A stretch of DNA of 64,000 nucleotides from Streptomyces cylindrosporus (GTDB lineage: Bacteria; Actinomycetota; Actinomycetes; Streptomycetales; Streptomycetaceae). Below, in pieces: positions 40,457-47,923 of this stretch. The first letter of the stretch is position 1. Each line of letters starts with the position of its first letter. The stretch covers positions 1-64,000 of the forward strand of contig NZ_JALDAY010000005.1 of the NCBI RefSeq assembly GCF_022698165.1, read 5' to 3'. The position numbers were made by a program, and so were the translations under genes. The notes below the pieces were generated by a model, which saw nothing but the letters and a program-made list of their open reading frames with translations, searched no databases and was not told the origin of the DNA.

Positions 40457-41126
40457 ACCCGTCATCGTCCCTGACACCGCCATACAGTCCCCACTCATCG
40501 AGACCCGAGTAGATCCACGCGGTGCGGCACGTGGAATCTGAGAAGCACTCGGCCTCCCCGGCGTAAATCGCCACCAACGAGTCGCGACCCCGCCACCAGG
40601 TGTCCGCCAGCCCCATGACCTCCTTCACCAGCGTGAAGGAGTCCAGGGCAATGGCGTCGACCGCATCGCCGGTAATCCTGGTGATCCTCTTCGCGCGGGT
40701 AGACGCATGGTGGGCCAGCGCGAGGGACTCCACCCATCCCTCGACGGTCTGGTGCAGGGACGTCCAACGATCGCCAAGGATGCCGAACTCGCCCCCGGGA
40801 CCGATCACGAACGAGTACGGGAGCGCCGTCCGCTGGGGCCCCGCATCGAGCCAACACCCTTCAGTCGGCGAACCTTCCGGAAGGTCGGGATCCAGATACT
40901 TGGGTCCACCGTCGTAGTACGGAGCAGGAGGCAGGACGAGACCACCCCAACGTTCCTGGTACGCCGTCACGCGGTCCAATTCCGTCGGCGGAACCCCGAG
41001 TGCAACCCACTGCTCCCTGAGCCGACCCACTGGCGGTACGTCGACCTTGATGCCATGCGTGCCGACATAGCGTCGGGCCCGCCGCGTCAGCCCCTCGGGC
41101 TCCTTGGCGTTGAGATTGAGCTCCAC
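40455..41126 (-). CDS. SMI1/KNR4-like (SUKH-like) protein, tentative
   Basis: A 223-residue soluble protein. The segment VPPTELDRVTAYQERWGGLVLPP and the later GEFGILGDRWTSLHQTVEGWVESLALAHHA resemble SMI1/KNR4-superfamily proteins, many of which neutralise polymorphic toxins. The similarity is faint. No toxin gene is adjacent, so an orphan immunity protein is only a guess. Start GTG 41126 (ELNLNAKEPEGL) is a choice between weak options. It is the first gene of the insert in DUF4291 and is followed by repeat B. Confidence 0.5.
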   Translation of the reverse strand: MELNLNAKEPEGLTRRARRYVGTHGIKVDVPPVGRLREQWVALGVPPTELDRVTAYQERWGGLVLPPAPYYDGGPKYLDPDLPEGSPTEGCWLDAGPQRTALPYSFVIGPGGEFGILGDRWTSLHQTVEGWVESLALAHHASTRAKRITRITGDAVDAIALDSFTLVKEVMGLADTWWRGRDSLVAIYAGEAECFSDSTCRTAWIYSGLDEWGLYGGVRDDDG

Positions 41127-41244
41127 CCGACCGAAGCTATCCGGTCCGGATCGGCGCGAGCTCGTCGGCCAGCAGCAGGCCTCTGCGGGCGCTGCTGCTC
41201 CGACTCTCGCCCGAAGTCTGAAGGCATGACAGCGAGCAGGCCGA

Positions 41245-41322
41245 TTCCGGGGAGTACGCCTGGTAGACGGTGACCGTGTCCTCCGAGTGGGCCGCACGGA
41301 TCCTGTGTTGCGGTTCTTCCAT
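41245..41322 (-). pseudogene. DUF4291 gene, N-terminal fragment
   Basis: ATG 41322 encodes 26 residues matching the start of DUF4291 proteins (HRIRAAHSEDTVTVYQAYSPE). After PE the similarity ends abruptly and the frame runs through unrelated sequence to a stop at 41137. The rest of the family sequence resumes at 39433 after about 18-20 missing residues. This shows the original gene was interrupted. Confidence 0.85.
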
Positions 41323-41388
41323 GGCGTGCAGCGTGGGGTCGGCCGGTTCAGGCGGCCACTGATTTTCGACTCACGCCAGTTGTGATGT

Positions 41389-42093
41389 TCAGTCCGGCGC
41401 GATCTCGTAGCGGGCCATGATGTCGAGGAGCAGTCCGACGCGGCTTCGCGTGTGGTCGGGCACGGTTCCCTCGACGCTCACCGATATCTCGCTGCCACCC
41501 ACGGATCGGGCGATGCGGAGATCGACACGGTCCCGGCCGACGAGGGGGTACGCGTACCAGGCCGAGCGTGGCTGTTCGTCGTCGGTGTCGGGGAGCGCCG
41601 TCTGGATGGCCAGCCAGTCGCTGTCGTCGAAGTCGTAGGCCACTTCCGCGGCGAGGGATTCACAGAAGGGGCGGAGGTTGGTCTCCCGGATCCAGCCTTC
41701 CGCGACCGTCCTGCCACGAGTCCCGTCGGCCGGGGGATCCAGGGAGTCGAGATCCTCGTACAGGGCGTCCAACCTCCGGTGCGTCAGCTCGCCGGCGGGA
41801 GTTGTCTCCATGAGGATCCAGCCTGGCAGTTGGTGCCGGAGGTCGGCGGGGAGGTCGTCGCTGTCCGGGTCTGCCAGGAGGTACAGGATGCCGAAGGTCG
41901 TTTCCCGGGCGACGGCGCGAGGGGAGTCGCTCGCGGAGGTGTCCCAGGACCGGACGTCTTGCGACAGCGCCCGCAGGAGCCGGTATCGCGCCAGCTGAGG
42001 CAAGTCCTCCGCCACTTCCGACTCCGTCCACCCCTGCGGATCGTCGGCACCGAGCGCGGCGAACAGGCGTGTGAGCTTCTCCGTCTCGGTCAC
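41389..42093 (-). CDS. Hypothetical protein in the msrA operon
   Basis: A 234-residue acidic soluble protein, unrecognised. It is rich in Asp and Glu with mixed helix-strand pattern (EDLPQLARYRLLRALSQDVRSWD, AYPLVGRDRVDLRIARSVGGSEISVSV). There is no signal, membrane helix or catalytic motif. Start GTG 42093 lies 6 bases after the msrA stop, so it is read with msrA. Its base composition is lower in G+C than the core genes, like the neighbouring accessory DNA. Confidence 0.7.
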   Translation of the reverse strand: MTETEKLTRLFAALGADDPQGWTESEVAEDLPQLARYRLLRALSQDVRSWDTSASDSPRAVARETTFGILYLLADPDSDDLPADLRHQLPGWILMETTPAGELTHRRLDALYEDLDSLDPPADGTRGRTVAEGWIRETNLRPFCESLAAEVAYDFDDSDWLAIQTALPDTDDEQPRSAWYAYPLVGRDRVDLRIARSVGGSEISVSVEGTVPDHTRSRVGLLLDIMARYEIAPD

Positions 42094-42099
42094 GTCGGA

Positions 42100-42768
42100 T
42101 CAGCCGTCGGCCTTGCCGATACCGACCGGACAGGAGACACCGGTCCCGCCGATGCCGCAGTAGCCCGCCGGGTTCTTGTCCAGGTACTGCTGGTGGTAGC
42201 CCTCCGCCGGGTAGAAGGTCCTGCCCTCCGCCGGGAGGATCTCCGTCGTGATCGTGCCGTGGCCCGAGCCGGTCAGTAGCTTCTGGTAGGTCTCGCGGGA
42301 GGACGCTGCGGTGGCCGCCTGGGCGGGGGTGTGGGTGTAGATGGCCGAGCGGTACTGCGTGCCCACGTCGTTGCCCTGGCGGAAGCCCTGGGTGGGGTCG
42401 TGGGACTCCCAGAAGGTCTTCAGGAGACGGTCGTACGAGATCAGGTTCGGGTCGTGGACCACGCGGACGACCTCCGTGTGGCCCGTCAGGCCCGAGCAGA
42501 CCTCCTCGTACGTGGGGTGCTCCGTGTAGCCGCCCTGGTAGCCGACCAGGGTCGTCCACACACCCGCCGGCAACTGCCAGTACTTGCGCTCCGCACCCCA
42601 GAAGCAACCCATCCCGAAGTCCGCGACCTCCAGGCCCTCGGGGTAGGGGCCCAGCAGGGCGTTCCCGAGGACCGTGTGGCGCTCGGGGACCCGGAACACC
42701 GGCTCCGCGCGGCCCTGCAGGGCCTGCTCGGGCGTCGGCAGCTGTGGCGAACGGCTGTACAGGAACAT
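42100..42768 (-). CDS. msrA: Peptide methionine (S)-S-oxide reductase
   Basis: A 222-residue MsrA that reduces methionine-S-sulfoxide in oxidised proteins. The active-site motif GCFWGAE places the nucleophile at Cys55. The block [23 protein letters not shown] and the resolving cysteines at the C terminus ([16 protein letters not shown]) are present. ATG 42768 follows CTGGAGAG. It is probably recycled by thioredoxin or mycoredoxin. The hypothetical gene downstream is 6 bases away. Confidence 0.97.
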   Translation of the reverse strand: MFLYSRSPQLPTPEQALQGRAEPVFRVPERHTVLGNALLGPYPEGLEVADFGMGCFWGAERKYWQLPAGVWTTLVGYQGGYTEHPTYEEVCSGLTGHTEVVRVVHDPNLISYDRLLKTFWESHDPTQGFRQGNDVGTQYRSAIYTHTPAQAATAASSRETYQKLLTGSGHGTITTEILPAEGRTFYPAEGYHQQYLDKNPAGYCGIGGTGVSCPVGIGKADG

Positions 42769-42846
42769 GCGCTCTCCAGGAAGGGCCGGTGGCAAGGGGG
42801 AGGCGGGGGCGAAGTCGTCAACCTACGGACGGCGTCTGGAATTCCG

Positions 42847-42907
42847 GGCCCGGATCCCGGGCCTCAGGGCCGGACCGCAGGCCTCAGCCCGGGGCGCGGG
42901 CCCCGGG
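42847..42907. terminator. GC hairpins between msrA and the membrane protein gene
   Basis: GGCCCGG-ATC-CCGGGCC (42847-42863) and CCCGGGG...CCCCGGG (42888-42907) lie in the 188-base gap. Two copies of CCCTGACCTCTG-type repeats follow. Together they are probably the terminator of the gene that starts at 44075. Confidence 0.5.
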
Positions 42908-42956
42908 TCCCTGACCTCTGCCCCCTGACCTCTGACCCCCGCACCGTCCGCCCCGG

Positions 42957-44075
42957 CTACTGCGGCAACGTCGCCGGGCTCCCCCCGTTCGCCTCGTAGC
43001 CCGCCACCGCCAGCGCGCGGTAGACCGCGAATGCCGACGCCGGGTCGGGGTTGAGGGTCCACGGCGGGGCGCCGACGTGGCCGTCGATGTGTATGAGCTG
43101 GTGCATCGCCTCCGACCAGCGCTCGGCGCGGACCAGGAAGAAGACCAGGAGGTGGCGGACGTGCGCCAGCATCGGGTCGTCCGGGCGGGCCGAGTGGACC
43201 GCGTGGAGGGCGCCGTGGATCGCCTTGGTCACCACTTCGCTCTGGTAGAAGCTGCTGACCAGGTTCACCTCGGGGAGGTGCTCGAAGACCGCGAACAGGG
43301 GCATCGCGGCGAGGAGTGAGCCCTGAGGGGCGCGGGCGGCCGCCGCCTCGGCGAAGGAGTACGCCAGTTCGCGCGAGCCGTGCCACTTCTCGCACCAGTA
43401 GTGCAGGGCCGCCAGATGCGCGCCCATGTGGGACGGGGCGCGGTCCAGGATCCTCAGCCACAGCTGCTCGAACTCCGGCTGGGAGTAGGCGAGGCCACGG
43501 GCCACCGACAACTCGACGATGTACGGGACCGGATCGCCCGGGGCGAGCAGCGCCGCCTCGCCGCAGGCCGCCTTCGCCTCCTCCATGATGATCCGGAACT
43601 CGTCCGTGCCCGGCGTCGACGTCCGCCACGCCTGCTGGACCAGGAACTCCGCGTGCACCGCCGCGCCGCCCGCGTCCTTGGGCTGCTCGGCCCGCCACAC
43701 CCGCAGCCACTGGCCGCCCGGCGACTCGCTGACCCCGCCCGGCCGCTGCTGCAGCTCCAGCGACGCGGCGCCCGCGAATGCCTGCACGCGCTGCCAGCGC
43801 GGCTCGCCCTCCGCCTCCGTGCCGGCCAGCAGCTGGGAGGCTGCCCGGTAGTCCTGTGTGCGCTGGACCAGGTCCAGGACGTCCAGCAGGTCTTGGTCGG
43901 GGCCGGGCATCCGGACGTCCAGCTCCTCCTCGCGCACGAAGCCGTAGTTCGCGGGGTCGGCGGCGTCCGGGTGGCCGGCCGGGACCTGCTCGATCGCGCC
44001 CCGTCGACGTCGCAGGAACGGGAGCAGCACGAAGCCGAGCATGACCGCCGCGACCAGGACCCAGAGGATTTCCAT
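42957..44075 (-). CDS. Membrane-anchored helical-repeat protein, function unknown
   Basis: A 372-residue protein. The N-terminal membrane helix (residues 3-20, [18 protein letters not shown]) is followed by RRRR, so the body is cytoplasmic. The rest is helical with TPR-like pairs ([71 protein letters not shown]). I recognise it only as a conserved hypothetical of Streptomyces that sits between msrA and the cystathionine gene. ATG 44075 is the start. Confidence 0.8.
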   Translation of the reverse strand: MEILWVLVAAVMLGFVLLPFLRRRRGAIEQVPAGHPDAADPANYGFVREEELDVRMPGPDQDLLDVLDLVQRTQDYRAASQLLAGTEAEGEPRWQRVQAFAGAASLELQQRPGGVSESPGGQWLRVWRAEQPKDAGGAAVHAEFLVQQAWRTSTPGTDEFRIIMEEAKAACGEAALLAPGDPVPYIVELSVARGLAYSQPEFEQLWLRILDRAPSHMGAHLAALHYWCEKWHGSRELAYSFAEAAAARAPQGSLLAAMPLFAVFEHLPEVNLVSSFYQSEVVTKAIHGALHAVHSARPDDPMLAHVRHLLVFFLVRAERWSEAMHQLIHIDGHVGAPPWTLNPDPASAFAVYRALAVAGYEANGGSPATLPQ

Positions 44076-44200
44076 GCCTCAAGCGTTCCAGACGCCGCCG
44101 ACAATTGGCGAACCCGGTCCCGGGCCTGTGGAAAACCGAACCGCGGACCTGTGGATAACCGTGCGAGGGACCGCCGAGGCCGCCTCGCACGCTGCGGGGC

Positions 44201-44385
44201 CGCGGGGCACTCCGCCGGGGCCCCGTGGCACTCCGCCGAGACCGCGTGGCACCCCGCCGAGACTGCGTGGCACCCCGAGGCTCGCAAGGCGTCTCACCGA
44301 GGCACGCGTGGCATCTCGCCGAGGCTCGCTAGGTATCTCACCGAGGCTCGCGTGGCGTCTCGCCGAGGTCTGCGTGGCACCGGAC
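44201..44385. repeat. Minisatellite of 21-22-bp units
   Basis: Nine GGCAC/GGCGT-anchored units start at 44206, 44227, 44248, 44269, 44288, 44310, 44332, 44354 and 44376. The first three intervals are 21 bp, then one of 19 bp, then four of 22 bp. The typical unit is GTGGCACCCCGCCGAGACTGC. It occupies the 395-base divergent gap 44076-44470, which otherwise holds only a likely promoter (ACTACCCT) just before the next gene. Confidence 0.85.
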
Positions 44386-44470
44386 CTGGACCGAGGGAAA
44401 ACCCGGCAGTACGGCCGCCCGAGCCCCGCCGTCCGACACCCGCCCCGCGGGCGCACTACCCTCGGTGCCC

Positions 44471-45625
44471 ATGAGCGACAGGCACATCAGTCAGCACTTC
44501 GAGACCCTCGCGATCCACGCGGGCAACACCGCCGATCCCCTGACCGGCGCGGTCGTCCCGCCGATCTACCAGGTCTCGACCTACAAGCAGGACGGCGTCG
44601 GCGGCCTGCGCGGGGGCTACGAGTACAGCCGTAGCGCCAACCCCACCAGGACCGCCCTGGAAGAGAACCTCGCCGCCCTCGAGGGCGGCCGCCGCGGGCT
44701 CGCGTTCGCGTCCGGACTGGCGGCCGAGGACTGCCTGTTGCGTACGCTGCTCAGCCCCGGCGACCACGTGGTCATCCCCAACGACGCGTACGGCGGCACC
44801 TTCCGGCTCTTCGCGAAGGTCGTCTCGCGGTGGGGGGTGGAGTGGTCGGTCGCCGACACCAGCGACCCGTCCGCCGTACGGGCCGCACTCACCCCGAAGA
44901 CCAAGGCCGTGTGGGTGGAGACCCCCTCCAACCCGCTGCTCGGCATCACCGACATCGCGGTCGTCGCGCAGATCGCCCGGGACGCGGGCGCGAAGCTCGT
45001 CGTCGACAACACCTTCGCCACGCCCTACCTCCAGCAGCCGCTGGCGCTCGGCGCGGACGTCGTCGTGCACTCGCTGACCAAGTACATGGGCGGCCACTCC
45101 GACGTCGTCGGCGGCGCCCTGGTCGTCTCCGACGAGGCGCTCGGCGAGGAACTGGCGTACCACCAGAACGCGATGGGCGCGGTCGCCGGGCCCTTCGACT
45201 CCTGGCTGGTGCTGCGCGGCACCAAGACGCTGTCGGTCCGCATGGACCGGCACAGCGAGAACGCCACCAAGGTCGCCGACATGCTCACGCGACACGCGCG
45301 CGTGACGAGCGTTCTGTACCCGGGTCTGGAGGACCACCCCGGTCATGAGGTCGCCGCCAAGCAGATGCGGGCCTTCGGCGGCATGGTGTCGTTCCGGGTC
45401 GAGGGCGGCGAGGAGGCGGCCGTCGAGGTCTGCAACCGCGCCAAGGTGTTCACGCTCGGCGAGTCCCTGGGCGGCGTCGAGTCGCTGATCGAGCACCCCG
45501 GCCGGATGACGCACGCGTCCGCCGCCGGCTCGGCCCTTGAGGTGCCGGCCGACCTGGTGCGCCTCTCCGTGGGCATCGAGAACGTGGAGGACCTCTTGGA
45601 GGACCTGCAGCAGGCGCTCGGCTAG
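44471..45625 (+). CDS. Cystathionine gamma-synthase/lyase type PLP enzyme
   Basis: A 384-residue Cys/Met-metabolism enzyme. The PLP lysine is in VVHSLTKYMGGHSDVVGG. Family blocks YEYSRSANPTRTALE, ETPSNPLLGITD, VVDNTFATP and ESLGGVESLIEHPGRMTH are complete. It makes cystathionine from an activated homoserine and cysteine, or splits it to cysteine; the direction is not decidable from sequence. ATG 44471 is preferred to the GTG at 44465. TACCCT lies about 15 bases upstream, so the transcript may be leaderless. It is flanked by minisatellites on both sides. Confidence 0.95.
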   Translation: MSDRHISQHFETLAIHAGNTADPLTGAVVPPIYQVSTYKQDGVGGLRGGYEYSRSANPTRTALEENLAALEGGRRGLAFASGLAAEDCLLRTLLSPGDHVVIPNDAYGGTFRLFAKVVSRWGVEWSVADTSDPSAVRAALTPKTKAVWVETPSNPLLGITDIAVVAQIARDAGAKLVVDNTFATPYLQQPLALGADVVVHSLTKYMGGHSDVVGGALVVSDEALGEELAYHQNAMGAVAGPFDSWLVLRGTKTLSVRMDRHSENATKVADMLTRHARVTSVLYPGLEDHPGHEVAAKQMRAFGGMVSFRVEGGEEAAVEVCNRAKVFTLGESLGGVESLIEHPGRMTHASAAGSALEVPADLVRLSVGIENVEDLLEDLQQALG

Positions 45626-45638
45626 CCGTTCGCGAGCC

Positions 45639-45890
45639 TCACCATCCCGTGTACGGGGGAGTCGTCTGCGAGGGCGGCTCCACCCACGGGCGGGCCATCA
45701 GGGCCCACACCACGAACGTCACGGCTGCGGCCCACAGCAGCAGCCACATCAGCCGCCGGGCAAGCACCCGCCGCCGCAGCATCCGGGCGCCATGCCGCAT
45801 CACCTCGGCGTACAGCTCGGGCGGCACGGGCGGCGGCACCCGCTCCATGATCCGCCGCGCCGAGGCCTCACGCTCAGGCCGATTCACCAC
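45639..45890 (-). CDS. Small single-pass membrane protein
   Basis: An 83-residue protein: basic N-terminal amphipathic region (REASARRIMERV), one membrane helix (about residues 46-64, LMWLLLWAAAVTFVVWALMA), and a short Pro-rich tail. Four GTG codons in a row (45885-45896) follow GAGGGGAG; the third (45890) gives reasonable spacing, but the exact start is uncertain. It is convergent with the cystathionine gene 13 bases away. The function is unknown. Confidence 0.65.
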   Translation of the reverse strand: MVNRPEREASARRIMERVPPPVPPELYAEVMRHGARMLRRRVLARRLMWLLLWAAAVTFVVWALMARPWVEPPSQTTPPYTGW

Positions 45891-46521
45891 CACCACCTCC
45901 CCTCACAGAGGCACACAGGTCCGCCGCCTCCGTGCCCATACGCGCCTGGCCGCCGTCCCCTGTCCACGTGCGTGTGGCCGTGATCGGCTCGACCAGGCGT
46001 GTTTTGGTCGCCACCTGCTCGACCGCGCGCATGGCGGCCATCGCCCGCCCACGCGTGCGTGGCTGTGATCGGCTGGACCAGGCGTGTGCGGCTGCCACCC
46101 GTTTGACCTCGCGCTTGGCTGCCGTCCCCCGCCCACGCGTGCGTGGCCGTGATCGGCTGGACCACGCGTGTGCGGTCGCCACCCGCTCGACCGCGCGCGG
46201 CCGCGATCGCCTTGACCACGCGTCTGCAGCCCCCACCCGCTTGGCCTCGCGCCTGGCCGCCATCCCCCGCCCACGCGTGCGTGGCCGTGATCGGCTGGAC
46301 CACGCGTGTGCAGGCGCCACCTGCTCGACCGCGCGCCTGGCCGCCACCCCCCTGCCCGACCGGCTCGACCACGTCCGTGGGCCGCCCCCCGCTTGATCGC
46401 CCGCATGGCCGCCATCCCCCTGCCCCCGCTCCACGCACGGCCGCCATCCGCTCGTCCACCCGCGCATGGCCTCCGTCGCCCGCCCCCTCGGTCGGCATGC
46501 CTACGGCTCTCGCCCCGCCCG
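45891..46521. repeat. Non-coding gap with an 84-bp minisatellite
   Basis: No gene is convincing in this 631-base stretch. Units anchored on GTGATCGGCT start at 45980, 46065, 46149 and 46287 (intervals 85, 84 and 138 bp). A partial unit GCGATCGCCT at 46203 lies 84 bp before the last full one. Each unit continues GGACCACGCGTGTGC and ends near CCGCCCACGC. Units decay towards 46400. Since 84 is a multiple of 3, several frames stay open and mimic genes. Confidence 0.85.
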
Positions 46522-47025
46522 TCACGGGTGTGCCACCTTCGCTCCGAACGCTCTCCGTGGCCGTTCCGGCGGTGGATGCAGCAGGTTTGTCGTCGCGCGG
46601 TCGCAGATTGCCCGGACGCGGTCCGGTGGCAGGCCGAGCAGCGCCGCCGTCTGTTCCTCGGCGACCCCTTCGTACAGCCGCAGGACCAGGATCAGGCGCT
46701 CCTGTGGGCCGAGGCCGGCCAGGGCGGCGCCGGGGTGCGGGCGGCCGCGGCCGAAAGCGCCGTACTGGTGCCAGGCCGTGCGCGCGAAACGGGTGGCCAG
46801 GTACTGCCGGGTGCGGTTGTACGGGTCCTCGCCGCGCAGCCGGTCCCAGCACGCGTACGTGTGCCCGAGCGAAAGCGTCAGCAGGCGCCGCGCGCGCGGG
46901 TTGTCGTCCGGCGCCTCCGCCGTGAGCAGCGTGGCGGCATGCAGCAGCCGTCCAGCCGCGCCCGCGACGAACGCCTCGAACTCACGGGCCCGGCGGACGC
47001 CCTGTGACGCCTGCCGTGATCGCAC
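46522..47025 (-). CDS. Sigma-70 region 4-like regulator (SigE-type)
   Basis: A 167-residue protein resembling the small ECF-like sigma factors of Streptomyces. Region 2-like helices (REFEAFVAGAAGRLLHAATLL, HTYACWDRLRGEDPYNRTRQYL) come first. The region 4 helix-turn-helix is LGPQERLILVLRLYEGVAEEQTAALLGLPPDRVRAICDRATTNL. The C terminus is short and basic. GTG 47025 is chosen because GGGAGG lies 5 bases before it. Region 2 looks weak, so it may act as a transcription factor and not as a full sigma factor. The minisatellite begins within about 120 bases of its 3' end. Confidence 0.8.
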   Translation of the reverse strand: MRSRQASQGVRRAREFEAFVAGAAGRLLHAATLLTAEAPDDNPRARRLLTLSLGHTYACWDRLRGEDPYNRTRQYLATRFARTAWHQYGAFGRGRPHPGAALAGLGPQERLILVLRLYEGVAEEQTAALLGLPPDRVRAICDRATTNLLHPPPERPRRAFGAKVAHP

Positions 47026-47182
47026 CGAGCCTCCCGCCTGACGCGGCCCCGAGGATGCGGGACCCGGCCGCGTACGGCATCCGGAACCGCGTACGACGGG
47101 GCCCGATCTCATATGAGGGCAGGGGTGGCCTTTCGGTCAAGAGCCGCGCGGCAGACGGGCACACGCGGATGCGAGACCGAGT

Positions 47183-47247
47183 ACGTACACGCGCGTGCGG
47201 GACCTGGAGACCATGGACGTACAGACCATGGACGTACACGCGCGTGC
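47183..47247. repeat. Direct repeats ACGTACACGCGCGTGC
   Basis: ACGTACACGCGCGTGC occurs at 47183 and 47232 (49 bp apart). Between them ACCATGGACGTACA is repeated. Each copy includes the palindrome GCACGCGCGTGC-like core. The repeats lie in the 229-base gap between the 3' end of the MarR gene and the sigma-like gene. Confidence 0.65.
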
Positions 47248-47254
47248 CGAGCGC

Positions 47255-47779
47255 CTACGACGGCGACGACGCCTCCGGTCCGGGGACGCCCTGGGCGGCC
47301 ATCCGTGTGGAGAGCGCGGTGTTGAAGCGCGTGAGGAGCGTGCAGAACGCCTCGCGCTCCTCCGGCGCCCAGTCGTGTGTCAGCTCGGCCATCAACTGAC
47401 GCCTGGACGAGCGCACTTCCTCCAGCCGCGACATCCCGCGCGGGGACAACTGGAGCACCACCGCCCGCCCGTCCTCGGGGTGCGAGGTGCGCTTGACGAG
47501 CCCTGTGTCGACGAGCGGGGCCACCTGCCGGGTCACCGTCGAGGAGTCGATGCCCATGCTGGCCGCGAGCGCCTTGACGCCCATGGGGCCTTCCTTGTCG
47601 AGGCGGTTGAGCAGCAGATACGCGGCGCGGTCCATGGAGTTGCGCACCTGCCCGACCCCGCCGAGCCGGGTCTGTTCGGCACGACGGGCGAACACCGCCA
47701 CCTCGTGCTGCAGCGTGTCGAGGAGACCGGTGTCACCGACGGTCGTCATGTCCATCGACATTTCAGGTGTTGTGGGCAT
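47255..47779 (-). CDS. MarR-family transcriptional regulator
   Basis: A 174-residue winged-helix regulator. The DNA-binding core is AAYLLLNRLDKEGPMGVKALAASMGIDSSTVTRQVAPLVDTGLVKR, followed by the wing HPEDGRAVVLQLSPRG and the dimerisation helices. MarR proteins usually repress a neighbouring gene and release DNA when they bind a phenolic or oxidant ligand. The divergent gene is the threonine dehydratase (144 bases away), a possible target. ATG 47779 is the first of several possible starts; the Met residues at codons 7, 9 and 11 are alternatives. Confidence 0.9.
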   Translation of the reverse strand: MPTTPEMSMDMTTVGDTGLLDTLQHEVAVFARRAEQTRLGGVGQVRNSMDRAAYLLLNRLDKEGPMGVKALAASMGIDSSTVTRQVAPLVDTGLVKRTSHPEDGRAVVLQLSPRGMSRLEEVRSSRRQLMAELTHDWAPEEREAFCTLLTRFNTALSTRMAAQGVPGPEASSPS

Positions 47780-47923
47780 GGCCGGAGGCTCGCTTCATGA
47801 GGGTGGTCTGGAATGGGGGACAGAGTACGCGGCCGGAAGGCGGGCCGTACCGGCGCTGCGCAAACCAGTCTCGGAGGTTGGTCACACCGCTCATGTGCCC
47901 CTGTGAACTGCGATGCTGGTGTC

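Noticed and set aside
38257..42099. Transposon, prophage or integron with its own integrase
   Set aside because: No transposase, recombinase or phage gene is seen in the window; only the cassette-like layout remains as indirect evidence.
44201..44385. CRISPR array
   Set aside because: Units are contiguous minisatellite repeats with no unique spacers and no cas genes nearby.
45874..46852. Minus-strand frames through the 84-bp repeats
   Set aside because: Several frames are open at once because the unit is a multiple of three; none has a family match or a proper start, and one overlaps the sigma-like gene in the wrong frame.
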